Shown in pieces: positions 34,601 through 45,112 of a stretch of 64,000 bases of DNA. Origin of the DNA: Desertimonas flava (lineage in GTDB: Bacteria; Actinomycetota; Acidimicrobiia; Acidimicrobiales; Ilumatobacteraceae); assembly GCF_003426815.1 (NCBI RefSeq), contig NZ_QKYK01000025.1:23507-87506 (forward strand). The letters run 5' to 3'. The notes beneath the pieces were generated by a model, which did no database searches, was not told the DNA's origin, and saw only the letters and a program-made list of their open reading frames with translations. The translations under genes and the position numbers were made by a program. Position 1 is the first letter of the stretch; each line of letters starts with the position of its first letter.

Positions 34601-35536
34601 TCATTGAGAGTGCACCCACTTCTTGCTGCCCCAGAACTGGAGGAGCGTGACGGCCATCATGATGACGAACATCAGCAGTGACACCGCCGCGGCGTAGCCG
34701 ATGGTGAAGCGTTGGAAGCCGCGCTGGTAGAGGTACATCACGATCGTCAGCGTCGACTTGTTCGGTCCACCGCCCGGCGTGATGATCTGCATCGGGTCGA
34801 AGATCTGGAACGCGCCGAGGAACGTGATGACCGACGTGAAGAAGATCGTCGGCGACATCATCGGCAACGTGACGCTCCAGAAGACTCGCAACGAGCCGGC
34901 CCCGTCGGTCTTCGCCGCCTCCACGAGCTCCTGGGGGACCGTCTGCAGGCCGGCGAGCATGATCACGAACGTGAACCCGATCGTGTGCCACCAGTCGATG
35001 CCGATGATGGCCGGCATCGACCACGAGGGGTCGCTGAACCAGTTCGGCAGCGTGACGCCGACCTTGCCGGCGTAATACGAGGCGATGCCGAACGACGGGC
35101 TGAGGACGTAGCGCCACAGCAGGGCGACGGCCGCCCACGAGATCACGAACGGGAAGAACAGCGACGTGCGGACGAAGTACGACAGGTAGCGGTTCTTGAG
35201 GCTGTTGACCCCGATCGCCAGCAGCAGGCCGCCGACGATGTGGGTGACGACCGAGGCGAAGCCGAAGACGAACGTGTTGCGCAGCGCCTTGCGCAGCAGC
35301 GGGTCGTGCCACATCTCGCGGAAGTTGTCGAGACCGGCGAACGTGCGCGGCGTGAGCAGGTCCCACGAGTAGAAGCTGAGGATGATCGCGTAGACGAAGG
35401 GGCCGACGATGAACGTGCAGAACAACAGCACCGACGGGGCGATGAACAGGTAACCCGAGTAGTTGGCCCGCGGCGGGCGCGGCCGCAACGCGCCCGCCTC
35501 GACAGCACGCCGCGTGCCGATCCGGGACGCCGTCAC
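34601..35536 (-). CDS. carbohydrate ABC transporter permease (MalF/UgpA type)
   Basis: 311 residues with six spans; EAA loop ELVEAAKTDGAGSLRVFWSVTLPMMSP; N-terminal YLFIAPSVLLFCTFIVGPFVYAI. I chose the GTG at 35536, 2 bp after the binding-protein stop; the frame is open upstream only inside that gene. It forms the CUT1 importer with its MalG-type partner. No ATPase gene is nearby, as is common in actinobacteria, where one MsiK-like ATPase serves many importers. Confidence 0.92.
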   Translation of the reverse strand: MTASRIGTRRAVEAGALRPRPPRANYSGYLFIAPSVLLFCTFIVGPFVYAIILSFYSWDLLTPRTFAGLDNFREMWHDPLLRKALRNTFVFGFASVVTHIVGGLLLAIGVNSLKNRYLSYFVRTSLFFPFVISWAAVALLWRYVLSPSFGIASYYAGKVGVTLPNWFSDPSWSMPAIIGIDWWHTIGFTFVIMLAGLQTVPQELVEAAKTDGAGSLRVFWSVTLPMMSPTIFFTSVITFLGAFQIFDPMQIITPGGGPNKSTLTIVMYLYQRGFQRFTIGYAAAVSLLMFVIMMAVTLLQFWGSKKWVHSQ

Positions 35537-35538
35537 GT

Positions 35539-36894
35539 TCAAAGCACCGCTTGGATGGCCTCGTTGGCGGCGTCGAGCGCCTCCTGCGCGTCCTGGTTGC
35601 CGGTGATCGCCGCGGTCCAGCCGTCGTTGACGGCGGCCTCGACCTCGGGCAGGTTGTCGGGCGACGGGATGGGCGTGGCGTACTCGACCGCCGCGGGGAG
35701 CAGCTCGGACCCGGCGGGGGCGTCGGCGAGGAAGGACTCGCTCGTCGCCACCGACGTGCGGGCGGGGATGTTGGTGCCGCCCTGCTCGGCGTAGTAGACG
35801 GACGCCTCGGTGGTGGTGAGCCACTTGAGGAACTGCCAGGCCTCGTCGGGATGATCGGACGACTTCATGATCGGCCAGCCGTCCCAGCCGATCGGGGAGC
35901 CGTTGCCCGTCTTGGTCGGCCAGTTGACGATGCGGATCTTGTCGACCAACTCGAGACGGCGGATGTCGCCGGTCACCCAGCGACCGCCGGCGATGGCGCC
36001 GAGCTTGCCGTCGGAGAGCTGGGCGAGTCCGTCGAACTCACCGCCGGGCACGGGTGACAGTCCGTCGTCGATGCACTTCTTGACGAACTCGGCCGCCTCC
36101 ACCGCCTCGGGCGAGTTGTACGTGGCCGTCGCCCAGTCGGCGTCCATCGTGCTCGCCCCGTTGGTGAGCAGCCACGGCATCGTCTGCACGAACGGGAAGT
36201 CGGAGCCGAGCGGGTAGATGTAGCCGCCGTTCTCCTTGATCTTCACGCCCGCCTCGTAGAACTCGTCCCACGTCCAGTCCTTCTCGGGCAGGGTGGCCCC
36301 GGCCGCTTCGAAGACCTCGACGTTGCAGTACATCACGACCGTGTTGTACCCGCCAGGGATGAAGTAGGTCTGGCCGTCGGGCGAGCCGTACTTCTGCGTC
36401 CACTCGAGCAGGTTGGCCGGGACGTCGGCGTAGTAGTCGTCGATCGCCTCCTGGTCGGCGGCGATGTAGTCGTCGAGCGGCAGTAGGAGGTTCTTCGACG
36501 TGAACAGGCGCTGGCCCTCGGTGGCGACGTAGACGATGTCGTACTTGGCACCGCCGGCGATCTGCGTCGCCACCGTGCTGACGTAGTTGCCCCAGTTGCC
36601 CGCGGCGAGCCCGGTCGCCTTGATCTTGATGTCGGGATTGGCCTTGTTGAACTCGGCGAAGAGCGCCTCCCACGTCGCCTGCTGGTTGGCGTCGCCGAGG
36701 TAGGCGAGGTTCAGCTCGACCGTTTCGCCGCTGGCAGCTCGCCGGCGCGGGGCGCTCGGCGCAGCCGCGGCGTTCGCGCCGAGGCTCCCGAGCGCCGGGA
36801 CGGCGACGGCTGCCGTGCCCATCAGCTGCAGCAGGCGCCGGCGCGACATCCCGGCGTCCGGCGATCCCGCGGTGGTGTTCTCGACTGACTCCAC
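35539..36894 (-). CDS. family 1 extracellular sugar-binding protein
   Basis: 451 residues from a GTG preceded by AGGGGGA. A Tat-type signal (MSRRRLLQLMGTAAVAV, at residue 16) is followed by an SBP_bac_1 fold with WEALFAEFNKANPDIKIK, IAGGAKYDIVYV and the ligand-lobe segment GWPIMKSSDHPDEAWQFLKWL. It is the first gene of the leftward operon. A promoter (TCGACA-N17-TACGAT) and a LacI-type operator lie upstream. It is probably specific for furanose oligosaccharides or glycosides, judged from its neighbours only. Confidence 0.92.
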   Translation of the reverse strand: MESVENTTAGSPDAGMSRRRLLQLMGTAAVAVPALGSLGANAAAAPSAPRRRAASGETVELNLAYLGDANQQATWEALFAEFNKANPDIKIKATGLAAGNWGNYVSTVATQIAGGAKYDIVYVATEGQRLFTSKNLLLPLDDYIAADQEAIDDYYADVPANLLEWTQKYGSPDGQTYFIPGGYNTVVMYCNVEVFEAAGATLPEKDWTWDEFYEAGVKIKENGGYIYPLGSDFPFVQTMPWLLTNGASTMDADWATATYNSPEAVEAAEFVKKCIDDGLSPVPGGEFDGLAQLSDGKLGAIAGGRWVTGDIRRLELVDKIRIVNWPTKTGNGSPIGWDGWPIMKSSDHPDEAWQFLKWLTTTEASVYYAEQGGTNIPARTSVATSESFLADAPAGSELLPAAVEYATPIPSPDNLPEVEAAVNDGWTAAITGNQDAQEALDAANEAIQAVL

Positions 36895-36944
36895 GTCGTC
36901 CCCCTGTGTCGTTGCCCAGGCGCCGACCCGGTGCCGGCTCGAAC

Positions 36945-36995
36945 TGAGCAATCGATTACACAGAACATCGTACACATCGCTCGTCGATCTGTCGA
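36945..36995 (-). promoter_or_regulatory. promoter and LacI-type operator for the leftward sugar operon
   Basis: On the minus strand TCGACA (36990-36995) and TACGAT (36967-36972) are separated by 17 bp. The 18-bp site TGAGCAATCGATTACACA (plus strand, 36945-36962) starts 4 bp beyond the -10 and would cover the transcription start. A near copy is at 37105-37122. Confidence 0.7.
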
Positions 36996-37074
36996 GAGGC
37001 TCTTCTCGAAGGCGTCCGAGGGACCGAAATGACGCAGGAGCCGGTCGTGACCTGCGCTGATTCGGCGGTTCTGG

Positions 37075-37122
37075 TTGACGTTCCACCGAACTCGGTGTTA
37101 GAGATGAGATATCGATTTCACA
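37075..37122 (+). promoter_or_regulatory. promoter and LacI-type operator for the rightward kinase operon
   Basis: TTGACG (37075-37080), an 18-bp spacer and TAGAGA (37099-37104) precede the site TGAGATATCGATTTCACA (37105-37122). It matches the site at 36945 at 15 of 18 positions (TGAGNNATCGATTNCACA), and the ATCGAT centres are exactly 160 bp apart. The LacI gene at 41468 is the likely binder. Confidence 0.7.
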
Positions 37123-37133
37123 GGGGGAGCATC

Positions 37134-38639
37134 GTGAGCGCTGCGGTCGTCGGCGTCGACGTGGGGACGTCGAGCACCAAGGGCGTCCTCGTCGCGCTCG
37201 ACGGCACGCTGCTCGCCAACGCCACGCGCGCCCACGACGTGTCGCGCCCGGCCGCCGGCCACGTGGAGATGGACGGCTCCGTGTGGTGGGACGAATTCGT
37301 GTCGATCACCCGCGAGCTGCTCAGCGTGAGGCCGCAGGTCGAGGTGGTGGCGGTCGGCGTGAGCGGCATGGGGCCGTGCACCCTCGTCACCGGTGACGAT
37401 GGGCAGCCGCTGCGGCCGGCGATCCTCTACGGCGTCGACATGCGGGCGACCGAGCAGATCCGCCGGCTCGACGAGCGGTACGGACAGACGGCGATCGTCG
37501 CTCGCGGCGGCTCGGCGCTGACCAGCCAGGCGGTCGGGCCCAAGCTGGAGTGGCTGAGCGACCACGAACCCGACGTCATGCGGCGCGCCACGCGCCTCTT
37601 CATGCCCAGCTCGTACCTCGCCTGGCACCTGACGGGCGAGTACCTGCTCGACCACCACTCGGCGAGCCAGTCGACACCGCTGTACGACACCACCACCCAC
37701 TCCTGGTACCGACCGTGGTGGGACGACATCGCCGGAGCGATCGCGCCGCCGCGCCTCGCATGGGCCGATGCCGCGGCAGGCACGGTGACCACGGACGCCT
37801 CCGCCGCAACGGGCATCCCCGTCGGCGTCCCGGTCACCGTCGGCACCGTCGACGCGTGGGCCGAGGCCGTGAGCGTCGGCGCCCACCGCGTGGGCGACCT
37901 CATGCTGATGTACGGCACGACGATGTTCCTCGTGTGCACCGTCGACGAGCCGGTGCCGGCCCCGCCGCTGTGGAGCACGGTCGGCGTGTTCGAGGGGACC
38001 CGCAACCTGGCCGGCGGGATGGCGGCGTCGGGCGCCATCACGAGCTGGCTGCGCGACCTGACCGGCAGCGACTACTCCACCCTGACCGCTGAGGCCGCGG
38101 CGTCACCCCCCGGCGCCGCCGGCCTCGTCATGCTCCCCTACTTCGCCGGTGAGCGCACGCCGTTCGAGGATCCCGCCGCACGCGGCGTCGTCGCCGGCCT
38201 CACGCTCGACCACACGCGCGGCGATCTGTACCGCGCGGCGCTCGAGGCCACGGCATTCGGTGTCCGCCACCATCTCGAAGCATTCACCGCGGCCGGCGCA
38301 CCCATCCGGCGCATCGTCGCCGTCGGCGGAGGGTCCCAGGGTGACCTCTGGACGCAGATCGTCTCCGACGTGACCGGCGTCCGCCAGGAGCGACGCCGGC
38401 ACAGCATCGGCGCCAGCTTCGGGTCGGCGTTCCTCGCCGCCCGGCTCGTGTCCGGGGACGGCGCCATCGACATCGATCGCTGGAACCCGCCGGTCAACGG
38501 CGTCGAGCCCGATCCCCGAACGGCGGCGATCTACGACCGCCACTACGAGCTCTACCGCCGGCTCTACGACTCGACCGCGCCGATCGTCCATGCCCTGGCC
38601 GACACCGGGCACCTCACCGACAGAAAGCACGAACCATGA
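37134..38639 (+). CDS. FGGY-family pentulose kinase
   Basis: 501 residues from a GTG preceded by GGGGGAG. The FGGY N-lobe VVGVDVGTSSTKGVLVALDG, substrate motif GVSGMGPCTLV with LYGVDMRA, phosphate loop LMYGTTMFLV and ATPase strand IVAVGGGSQGDLW are present. It is distinct from the xylulokinase at 4094: it lacks the GQxHG motif. It overlaps the isomerase gene by 4 bp, which suggests that it phosphorylates that enzyme's ketose product, for example D-ribulose or another ketopentose. Confidence 0.9.
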   Translation: MSAAVVGVDVGTSSTKGVLVALDGTLLANATRAHDVSRPAAGHVEMDGSVWWDEFVSITRELLSVRPQVEVVAVGVSGMGPCTLVTGDDGQPLRPAILYGVDMRATEQIRRLDERYGQTAIVARGGSALTSQAVGPKLEWLSDHEPDVMRRATRLFMPSSYLAWHLTGEYLLDHHSASQSTPLYDTTTHSWYRPWWDDIAGAIAPPRLAWADAAAGTVTTDASAATGIPVGVPVTVGTVDAWAEAVSVGAHRVGDLMLMYGTTMFLVCTVDEPVPAPPLWSTVGVFEGTRNLAGGMAASGAITSWLRDLTGSDYSTLTAEAAASPPGAAGLVMLPYFAGERTPFEDPAARGVVAGLTLDHTRGDLYRAALEATAFGVRHHLEAFTAAGAPIRRIVAVGGGSQGDLWTQIVSDVTGVRQERRRHSIGASFGSAFLAARLVSGDGAIDIDRWNPPVNGVEPDPRTAAIYDRHYELYRRLYDSTAPIVHALADTGHLTDRKHEP

Positions 38640-40332
38640 CGAGCTACACCTTCCCCGAACCGGTCACCGAACCGACCGCCGCACCCGGCACGGTGTTCGT
38701 CGTCGCCAGCGGCGACCTCCGCCCCTCCGCCAACGTCAAGTGCTGGCCCGTGCAGGAGGAGCTGGAGCGCGACGTCCGTGCCGCCGTCGAGTCGTTCGGT
38801 TGGACGGTCGTGCGGGGGCATCCCTACGACGAGGAGGCCGGGCACGGGTTCATCTCCAGCCAGCGTCACGGCATCGATGTCTTCCGGACGATCCCACCCG
38901 ACGCGCCGCTACTCGTCGTCGAGGGCGTCTGGCAGTACAGCCACCACGTGCTCTCCGGACTCCGCACGCACCGGGGACCGATCATGGTCGTCGCCAACTG
39001 GAACGGCACGTTCCCGGGTCTCGTCGGCCTCCTCGGCCTGACCGCCAGCCTCACCAAGGCCGGCGTCGAGCACGCGGCGCTGTGGAGTGTCGACTTCACC
39101 GACGACTGGGCGCGCGAGGGGTTGCGCACGTGGCTGGAGACCGGCCGCCTCGAGCACGACCTCGGCCACGTTCATCCCCTCCCGACGCTCGACGGAGCGG
39201 TCGAGGAGGTCCGGCTGGGCCGCGCCCTCGCCGAGCAGCTGCGCCGCGACAAGGCGATCATCGGCGTGTTCGACGAGGGCTGCATGGGCATGTACAACGC
39301 GATCTTCGACGACGAACTGCTCAACCCGATCGGGATCTACAAGGAGCGCCTCTCGCAGAGCGCCCTCGTCGCCGAGATGAACCGGGTGCGCGACGACGAG
39401 GCCGCCGGCGTCCGAGCCTGGTTGGACGACGCCGGGTTCACGTTCCACTTCGGCACCGACGAGGCCACGGAGCTGACCGAGGCCCAGGTGACGAGCCAGT
39501 TCCGCATGTACATCGCCGCCCTGCGGATCGTCGACGACTTCGGGCTGGATGCCGTGGGGATCCAGTACCAGCAGGGCCTCAAGGACGTCGTGCCGGCGAG
39601 CGATCTCGCCGAAGGACTGCTCAACAACCGCGAGCGGCCACCGGTGCTGTCGCGTGACGGGTCGCGAGAGCTCTATGCCGGCGAACCGCTGCCCCACTTC
39701 AACGAGGTCGACGAGGGCGTCGCCGTCGACGCCCTCGTGACCAACCGCATCTGGAACGCCATGGGCCTCGACCCGGCCACGACGCTGCACGACATCCGCT
39801 GGGGCGAGGAGTACGGCGGCGAGTTCGTCTGGACGTTCCTCATCTCCGGGTCGGTGCCGGCCTCGCACAACGGCGGCTACGACCGCTCGTACAGCAAGCG
39901 GCAACCGGCGATGTACTTCCCCCTCGGTGGGGGCACGTTGAGCGGCTGCTCGAAGCCGGGCGAGATCGTCTGGTCGCGTGTCTACCTCGAGGGCGGCCGG
40001 CTCCACGTCGACCTCGGCCGCGGTCACGTCGCCGACCTCCCCGAGAGCGAGACGCAGCGCCGCCTCGAGCTCACCACGCCGGAGTGGCCGATCATGCACG
40101 CCGTGCTACACGGGGTCGACCGCGATCAGCTGATGGCGAAGCACAAGGCCAACCACGTGCAGGTCGCCTACGCTCCCGACGCCGCCACCGCCGACGCCGC
40201 GGCGACGGTCAAGGCTGCGCTGTTCGACGCCCTCGGGCTCGTCGTCAACCTCTGCGGAGACGTCGCCCTCGTCGGCACCGACCCCGCCGCCGACCCCGCC
40301 GACCCCGTCTCGAACCAGGGAGGAACACCGTC

Positions 40333-40336
<4 letters not shown>
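38636..40336 (+). CDS. L-fucose/D-arabinose isomerase-like protein
   Basis: 566 residues, near the size of FucI (~590). Visible family marks are VFDEGCMGMYNAIFDDELL with the metal-site Glu, YKERLSQSALVAEM, DAVGIQYQQGLKD and a C-terminal FucI beta-domain with PLGGGTLSGCSKPGEIVWSRV. FucI enzymes interconvert L-fucose/L-fuculose and D-arabinose/D-ribulose. The context (FGGY kinase before, GH172 after, 4-bp overlaps on both sides) fits D-arabinose better than L-fucose, since no aldolase gene is present. Actinobacterial members of this branch are largely uncharacterised. Confidence 0.85.
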
Positions 40337-41421
<1,085 letters not shown>

Positions 41422-41467
41422 ACCCGATGCCCTCACCTGCCCCGACCGCACAGCGGGACCCGTCCTG

Positions 41468-42463
41468 ATGGTCAAGCTGGTCGACGTGGCGCGAGAGGCC
41501 GGGACGTCGGTCGCCACCGTGTCGCGCGCTCTCAACAACAACGAGCGTGTCGACCCCGCCCTCGCCGAGCGGGTCCGGGCCGCCGCGGCCAAGCTCGGCT
41601 ACCGGCCCAACTTCGTCGCCCGCAACCTCCGGCGACAGAGCACGAAGCTGTGGTTGCTGATCATCTCCGACATCGAGATCGCCTTCTTCACGTCGGTCGC
41701 TCGCGGTGTGGAGGACACGGCCCTGAAGCACGGGTACGCCGTCGTGCTCTGCAACGCCGACGAGGACGATCACAAAGAGGCCCGGTACGTCGACCTCGCC
41801 GTCGCCGAGCAGGCCGCCGGGGTGATCATCTCGCCGCACAGCGACCACACCCACATCGAGCGCCTGATCGACGCCGGCATCCCCGTCGTGCTGATCGACC
41901 GCGGACTCGACGAGCCGGTCGACTCGGTGACGGCCGACTCGAGAGGCGGCGCGCAGGCCGCCACCGAGCATCTCCTGCAGCAGGGGTGGGAGCGGCCGGC
42001 GTGCATCACCGGGCCGCAGTCGGCGCAGACCGCCGTACAACGCCGCCTCGGCTATGAGGACGCACTCAAGTCGGCGTCCATCAAGACCCGCCGCGTCGTG
42101 CATCGGCCGTTCACGATCGAGGGCGGGCGCACGGCGACCGCCGGCCTGCTCGACCGCAACCGGCCACCGGACTCCCTGTTCGTCGCCAACGCCGCGCTCA
42201 CGCTCGGCGTGCTGCAGGAGCTGCAGACTCGTGGTCTCCGGCCCGGGACCGACATCGGATTGGTCTGCTTCGACGACGCGCCGTGGGCGCCGTTCATCGA
42301 CCCACCGATCTCCGTCGTGTCGCAGCCGGCGTACCGGATGGGCACGCAGGCCGCCGGCCTTCTCGTCGAACGGATCAGTGGCGGCCGCGACGCTCCGCCT
42401 CGCCGCATCGTGCTCGGCACGGACCTGATCGTGCGATCGAGCTCACTCCATCCCGCCCGCTGA
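41468..42463 (+). CDS. LacI-family repressor of the furanoside locus
   Basis: 331 residues. HTH KLVDVAREAGTSVATVSRALN, hinge KLGYRPNFVARNLRR, and a LacI sugar-binding core (TDIGLVCFDDAPWA, DPPISVVSQPAYRMGTQAAGLL). It is the last gene of the rightward operon, 46 bp after GH172. The paired operators in the control region at 36945 and 37105 are its likely targets. Confidence 0.92.
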   Translation: MVKLVDVAREAGTSVATVSRALNNNERVDPALAERVRAAAAKLGYRPNFVARNLRRQSTKLWLLIISDIEIAFFTSVARGVEDTALKHGYAVVLCNADEDDHKEARYVDLAVAEQAAGVIISPHSDHTHIERLIDAGIPVVLIDRGLDEPVDSVTADSRGGAQAATEHLLQQGWERPACITGPQSAQTAVQRRLGYEDALKSASIKTRRVVHRPFTIEGGRTATAGLLDRNRPPDSLFVANAALTLGVLQELQTRGLRPGTDIGLVCFDDAPWAPFIDPPISVVSQPAYRMGTQAAGLLVERISGGRDAPPRRIVLGTDLIVRSSSLHPAR

Positions 42464-42495
42464 GCGCGTGCCGGGCCGAGTCGTGGCCGACGCTG

Positions 42496-43722
42496 TCAGG
42501 AGCGACGGTCGGCGACGAGGACGAATCGTTCGACGGCCTTGACGAAGACGTTGGCCTCGTAGACCGGCTCGGAGCCGGGACGCAGGTTGGTGAACCGGGC
42601 CGTCATCTCCTCGAGCGCGACGCGCAGCACGAGGCGGGCGACGTGGGCGCCGAGACACAGGTGGGGACCGAAGCCGAAGGCCACGTGGGCGTTGGGCCGC
42701 CGCGTGAGCTCGATCGCGTCGGGGTCGTCGAACACCGCGGCGTCGCGGTTCGCCGACGGGTAGACGAGAGCGATCCGGTCGCCTTCGTGCAGCTGGTGTC
42801 CGGCCAGCTCGCAGTCGGTAGCCACCGTGCGGAACATGTTGTTGAGCGGGGTCACCCAGCGCAGCAGCTCCTCGACGGCGACGGGGATGGCGGCCGGCTC
42901 GGCGGCGAGCTGTTCCCACAGATCGTTGCGTTCGGAGAACATGATCAGCGAGCGGGCGAGCGTCGTGCGTGTCGTCTCGGCGCCGCCGGGGATGACGAGG
43001 CCGAGCTCGGAGTTGATGTCGGCCGTCGACATCGGGCAGCCGGCGTCGGCGGCGTTGCTCCAGCGGGCGAGGAGGTCGTCGGCGGGGCAGCCGCGGCGCT
43101 CGGCCACGAGCGGGGCGACCGTCATCGCCACCTCGTGCATCGCCCGTGACGCGTCGGACATCTGCACGGGGTCGCGGTGGAGCATGTCAACGCGCATCAG
43201 GCGCTCCGACCACGACCGCACGTCACGCCAGTGCGTGAGGGGTAGACCGAGCAGGACGCACGTCATCTCGGCCGGGATGCGGGCGGCGATCGTGTCGACG
43301 ACGTCGAAGTGGTCGGACGACGCCGTCGTGGCGAGCGCCTCGCGAACGAGCCGGCGCGCGTCGTCCTCGAGGCGAAAGACGGCGCGGGACGTGAAGAGAT
43401 CGGAGATCACCCTGCGCTGTTGCTGGTGGCCGGGATCGTCCTTGGCGATCATCGACGTCTCGTGCGGGAACCACACCGACCGGTAGCCGCGGCTGCTGAC
43501 GAACTCGGCCGCGCGCCGTTCGACGCTGCGCACGAGGTCCATCGTCGTCGCGCACCAGATGCCGTTGACGTCGCGGTACAGGGGCTCGTTCTCCCGCATC
43601 CACCGGTACGCCGGATGGGGATCGCCCACGTGGAAGTGGGGGTCGAGCAGGTCGACCTCGGGGCGATCGGTCACCCCTTCTGTCGCCGGGTCGGCCGCGG
43701 CGACCGGGCCCGGCGCGCTCAC
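42496..43722 (-). CDS. cytochrome P450 monooxygenase
   Basis: 408 residues, typical of soluble bacterial P450s. The heme-binding motif [10 protein letters not shown] holds Cys356; the K-helix ExxR is E285-x-x-R288 and the I-helix oxygen-activation segment is [14 protein letters not shown], with Ala-Glu in place of the usual Asp/Glu-Thr pair context. The GTG overlaps the Rieske stop (GTGA). Co-translation with a Rieske oxygenase and an acyl-CoA ligase suggests oxidative attack on a steroid-like, terpenoid or alkyl carboxylic acid. Electron-transfer partners are not nearby. Confidence 0.93.
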   Translation of the reverse strand: MSAPGPVAAADPATEGVTDRPEVDLLDPHFHVGDPHPAYRWMRENEPLYRDVNGIWCATTMDLVRSVERRAAEFVSSRGYRSVWFPHETSMIAKDDPGHQQQRRVISDLFTSRAVFRLEDDARRLVREALATTASSDHFDVVDTIAARIPAEMTCVLLGLPLTHWRDVRSWSERLMRVDMLHRDPVQMSDASRAMHEVAMTVAPLVAERRGCPADDLLARWSNAADAGCPMSTADINSELGLVIPGGAETTRTTLARSLIMFSERNDLWEQLAAEPAAIPVAVEELLRWVTPLNNMFRTVATDCELAGHQLHEGDRIALVYPSANRDAAVFDDPDAIELTRRPNAHVAFGFGPHLCLGAHVARLVLRVALEEMTARFTNLRPGSEPVYEANVFVKAVERFVLVADRRS

Positions 43723-44957
43723 GACGCGCCCTCGACGAACGGTCCGAGCACCGAGGGGACACGCAGCTCGCCGGGCACCAGTTCGATGCCGATCGCCCGG
43801 TCGATCGCCTCGTGCACGTGGTAGATCCGCCGCTCCTGGTACGAGAGGTTGACGTCGGTGATCCCGCCCGAACGCAGCGACCGATGGAGCCCGGGGAGCA
43901 CCGAGAGGTCCTCGAACAGCACCTCCTGGTTGAAGCGCACGAACATCTCGTTGGCCGCGCGGCCGTCGTCGTCCTGGGACGACAGCGACGAGCACCAGTG
44001 CACCTGGTAGCGCGACATCGACTCGTCGATCGGCCAGTTGGTGACGAGGAACAGGAATCCCTTGCCGACGAACACGATGCTGAAGTTCGGGAAGAGGTGG
44101 TACGAGAACGTGCCGGAATCGGGGAGGTCGCCCACTTCGTGGAACAGCGGCGGGAACGGCATCTTGCCCGTCAGCGGCACGCCCTCGCGGACCGAGATCA
44201 GCATGCGCGAGTGCCCGTTGGGCAGCAACTGGATGCCGGTCGAACCCTGATCGAGCACCTTCGCCGCGCTCGTCCGGTGCACGGTGTTCACGTGGTACGT
44301 CTCGATGTTGGCGTCGACCGGGAGCTTCCAGTTCACCGGCACCTCCCGCACCGTGACGCCGGCGAGGTGGAGCGTGCCGTCGAGCCCGGCCATCTCGCCC
44401 AGCTCGGACCACACCGGCTCGAGCGACTCGGCGAGCGGCGCGGCATCGGGGTCGAGGTTGATGAACACGAGCGGCCCCCACGTCTCGCAGCGGACCGCGG
44501 TGAGGTCGACGTCGCGGTCGTCGAGGGCCTTGAAATCGGCGGCGTCGGGGTAGCCGACGAGCCGCCCGTCGAGGTCGTACACCCAGCTGTGGTACGGGCA
44601 GGTGAGACGCCGGCCGGCGTTGCCGCACGGAGCGTCCACGAGCTCGGCCCCCCGGTGCTTGCACGTGTTGTAGTGGGCCTTGATCGCGCCGTCGGCGGTG
44701 CGCACGAGGAGCACCGGTTCGGGGAGCTGCTCGACGAGGAGGAAGTCCCCGGGCTGGCGCAGCTGGTCGCCGTGGGCGACCATCAGCCACGACCGGCGGA
44801 ACACGCCGTCGTGTTCGAGTCGGGCGAAGTCGCGGTCGACGTACCGAGCGGCCGGGAGCGGCGGCAGCACGGGAAAGCCGTCGGGGTAGTCGCGGCGCTC
44901 GCGCTCCGACTCGGCGAGTCGTTTGAGCTCGGCGACGCGTGTATCGGTGAGGGCCAT
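43719..44957 (-). CDS. Rieske non-heme iron oxygenase, large subunit
   Basis: 412 residues. The [2Fe-2S] Rieske motifs are TCKHRG (C99, H101) and CPYHSW (C120, H123); the catalytic iron site lies in [13 protein letters not shown]. It resembles aromatic-ring or carnitine/ketosteroid-type hydroxylase alpha subunits. A strong AAGGAGG precedes the ATG at 44957. It is coupled to the P450 downstream and lies 2 bp after a small remnant ORF. Confidence 0.93.
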   Translation of the reverse strand: MALTDTRVAELKRLAESERERRDYPDGFPVLPPLPAARYVDRDFARLEHDGVFRRSWLMVAHGDQLRQPGDFLLVEQLPEPVLLVRTADGAIKAHYNTCKHRGAELVDAPCGNAGRRLTCPYHSWVYDLDGRLVGYPDAADFKALDDRDVDLTAVRCETWGPLVFINLDPDAAPLAESLEPVWSELGEMAGLDGTLHLAGVTVREVPVNWKLPVDANIETYHVNTVHRTSAAKVLDQGSTGIQLLPNGHSRMLISVREGVPLTGKMPFPPLFHEVGDLPDSGTFSYHLFPNFSIVFVGKGFLFLVTNWPIDESMSRYQVHWCSSLSSQDDDGRAANEMFVRFNQEVLFEDLSVLPGLHRSLRSGGITDVNLSYQERRIYHVHEAIDRAIGIELVPGELRVPSVLGPFVEGAS

Positions 44958-44959
44958 GG

Positions 44960-45112
44960 TCAGCCGACCTCCTTGCGGATCGCGGTGAGCGCGTCGTCGT
45001 CGACGCGCAACGGGTGTTCCGGTGTCATCGGTTGGATGCAGACGTGGTCGGCGCCGGCATCGAGGTGGGCCCGCTCGTGCACGGCGGCGATCGCGCCGGG
45101 TTCGGCGGTCAT
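44960..45112 (-). pseudogene. C-terminal remnant of a luciferase-like F420-dependent oxidoreductase
   Basis: A 50-residue ORF containing VHERAHLDAGADHVCIQPM, which is typical of the C-terminal end of LLM-class F420-dependent oxidoreductases (normally ~280-300 residues). The N-terminal barrel is missing and replaced by the end of the acyl-CoA ligase gene. The ATG overlaps the ligase stop (ATGA) and the stop lies 2 bp before the Rieske gene, so it is still translated in the operon. It is most likely a deletion relic that survives because it carries the Rieske ribosome-binding site. Confidence 0.6.
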
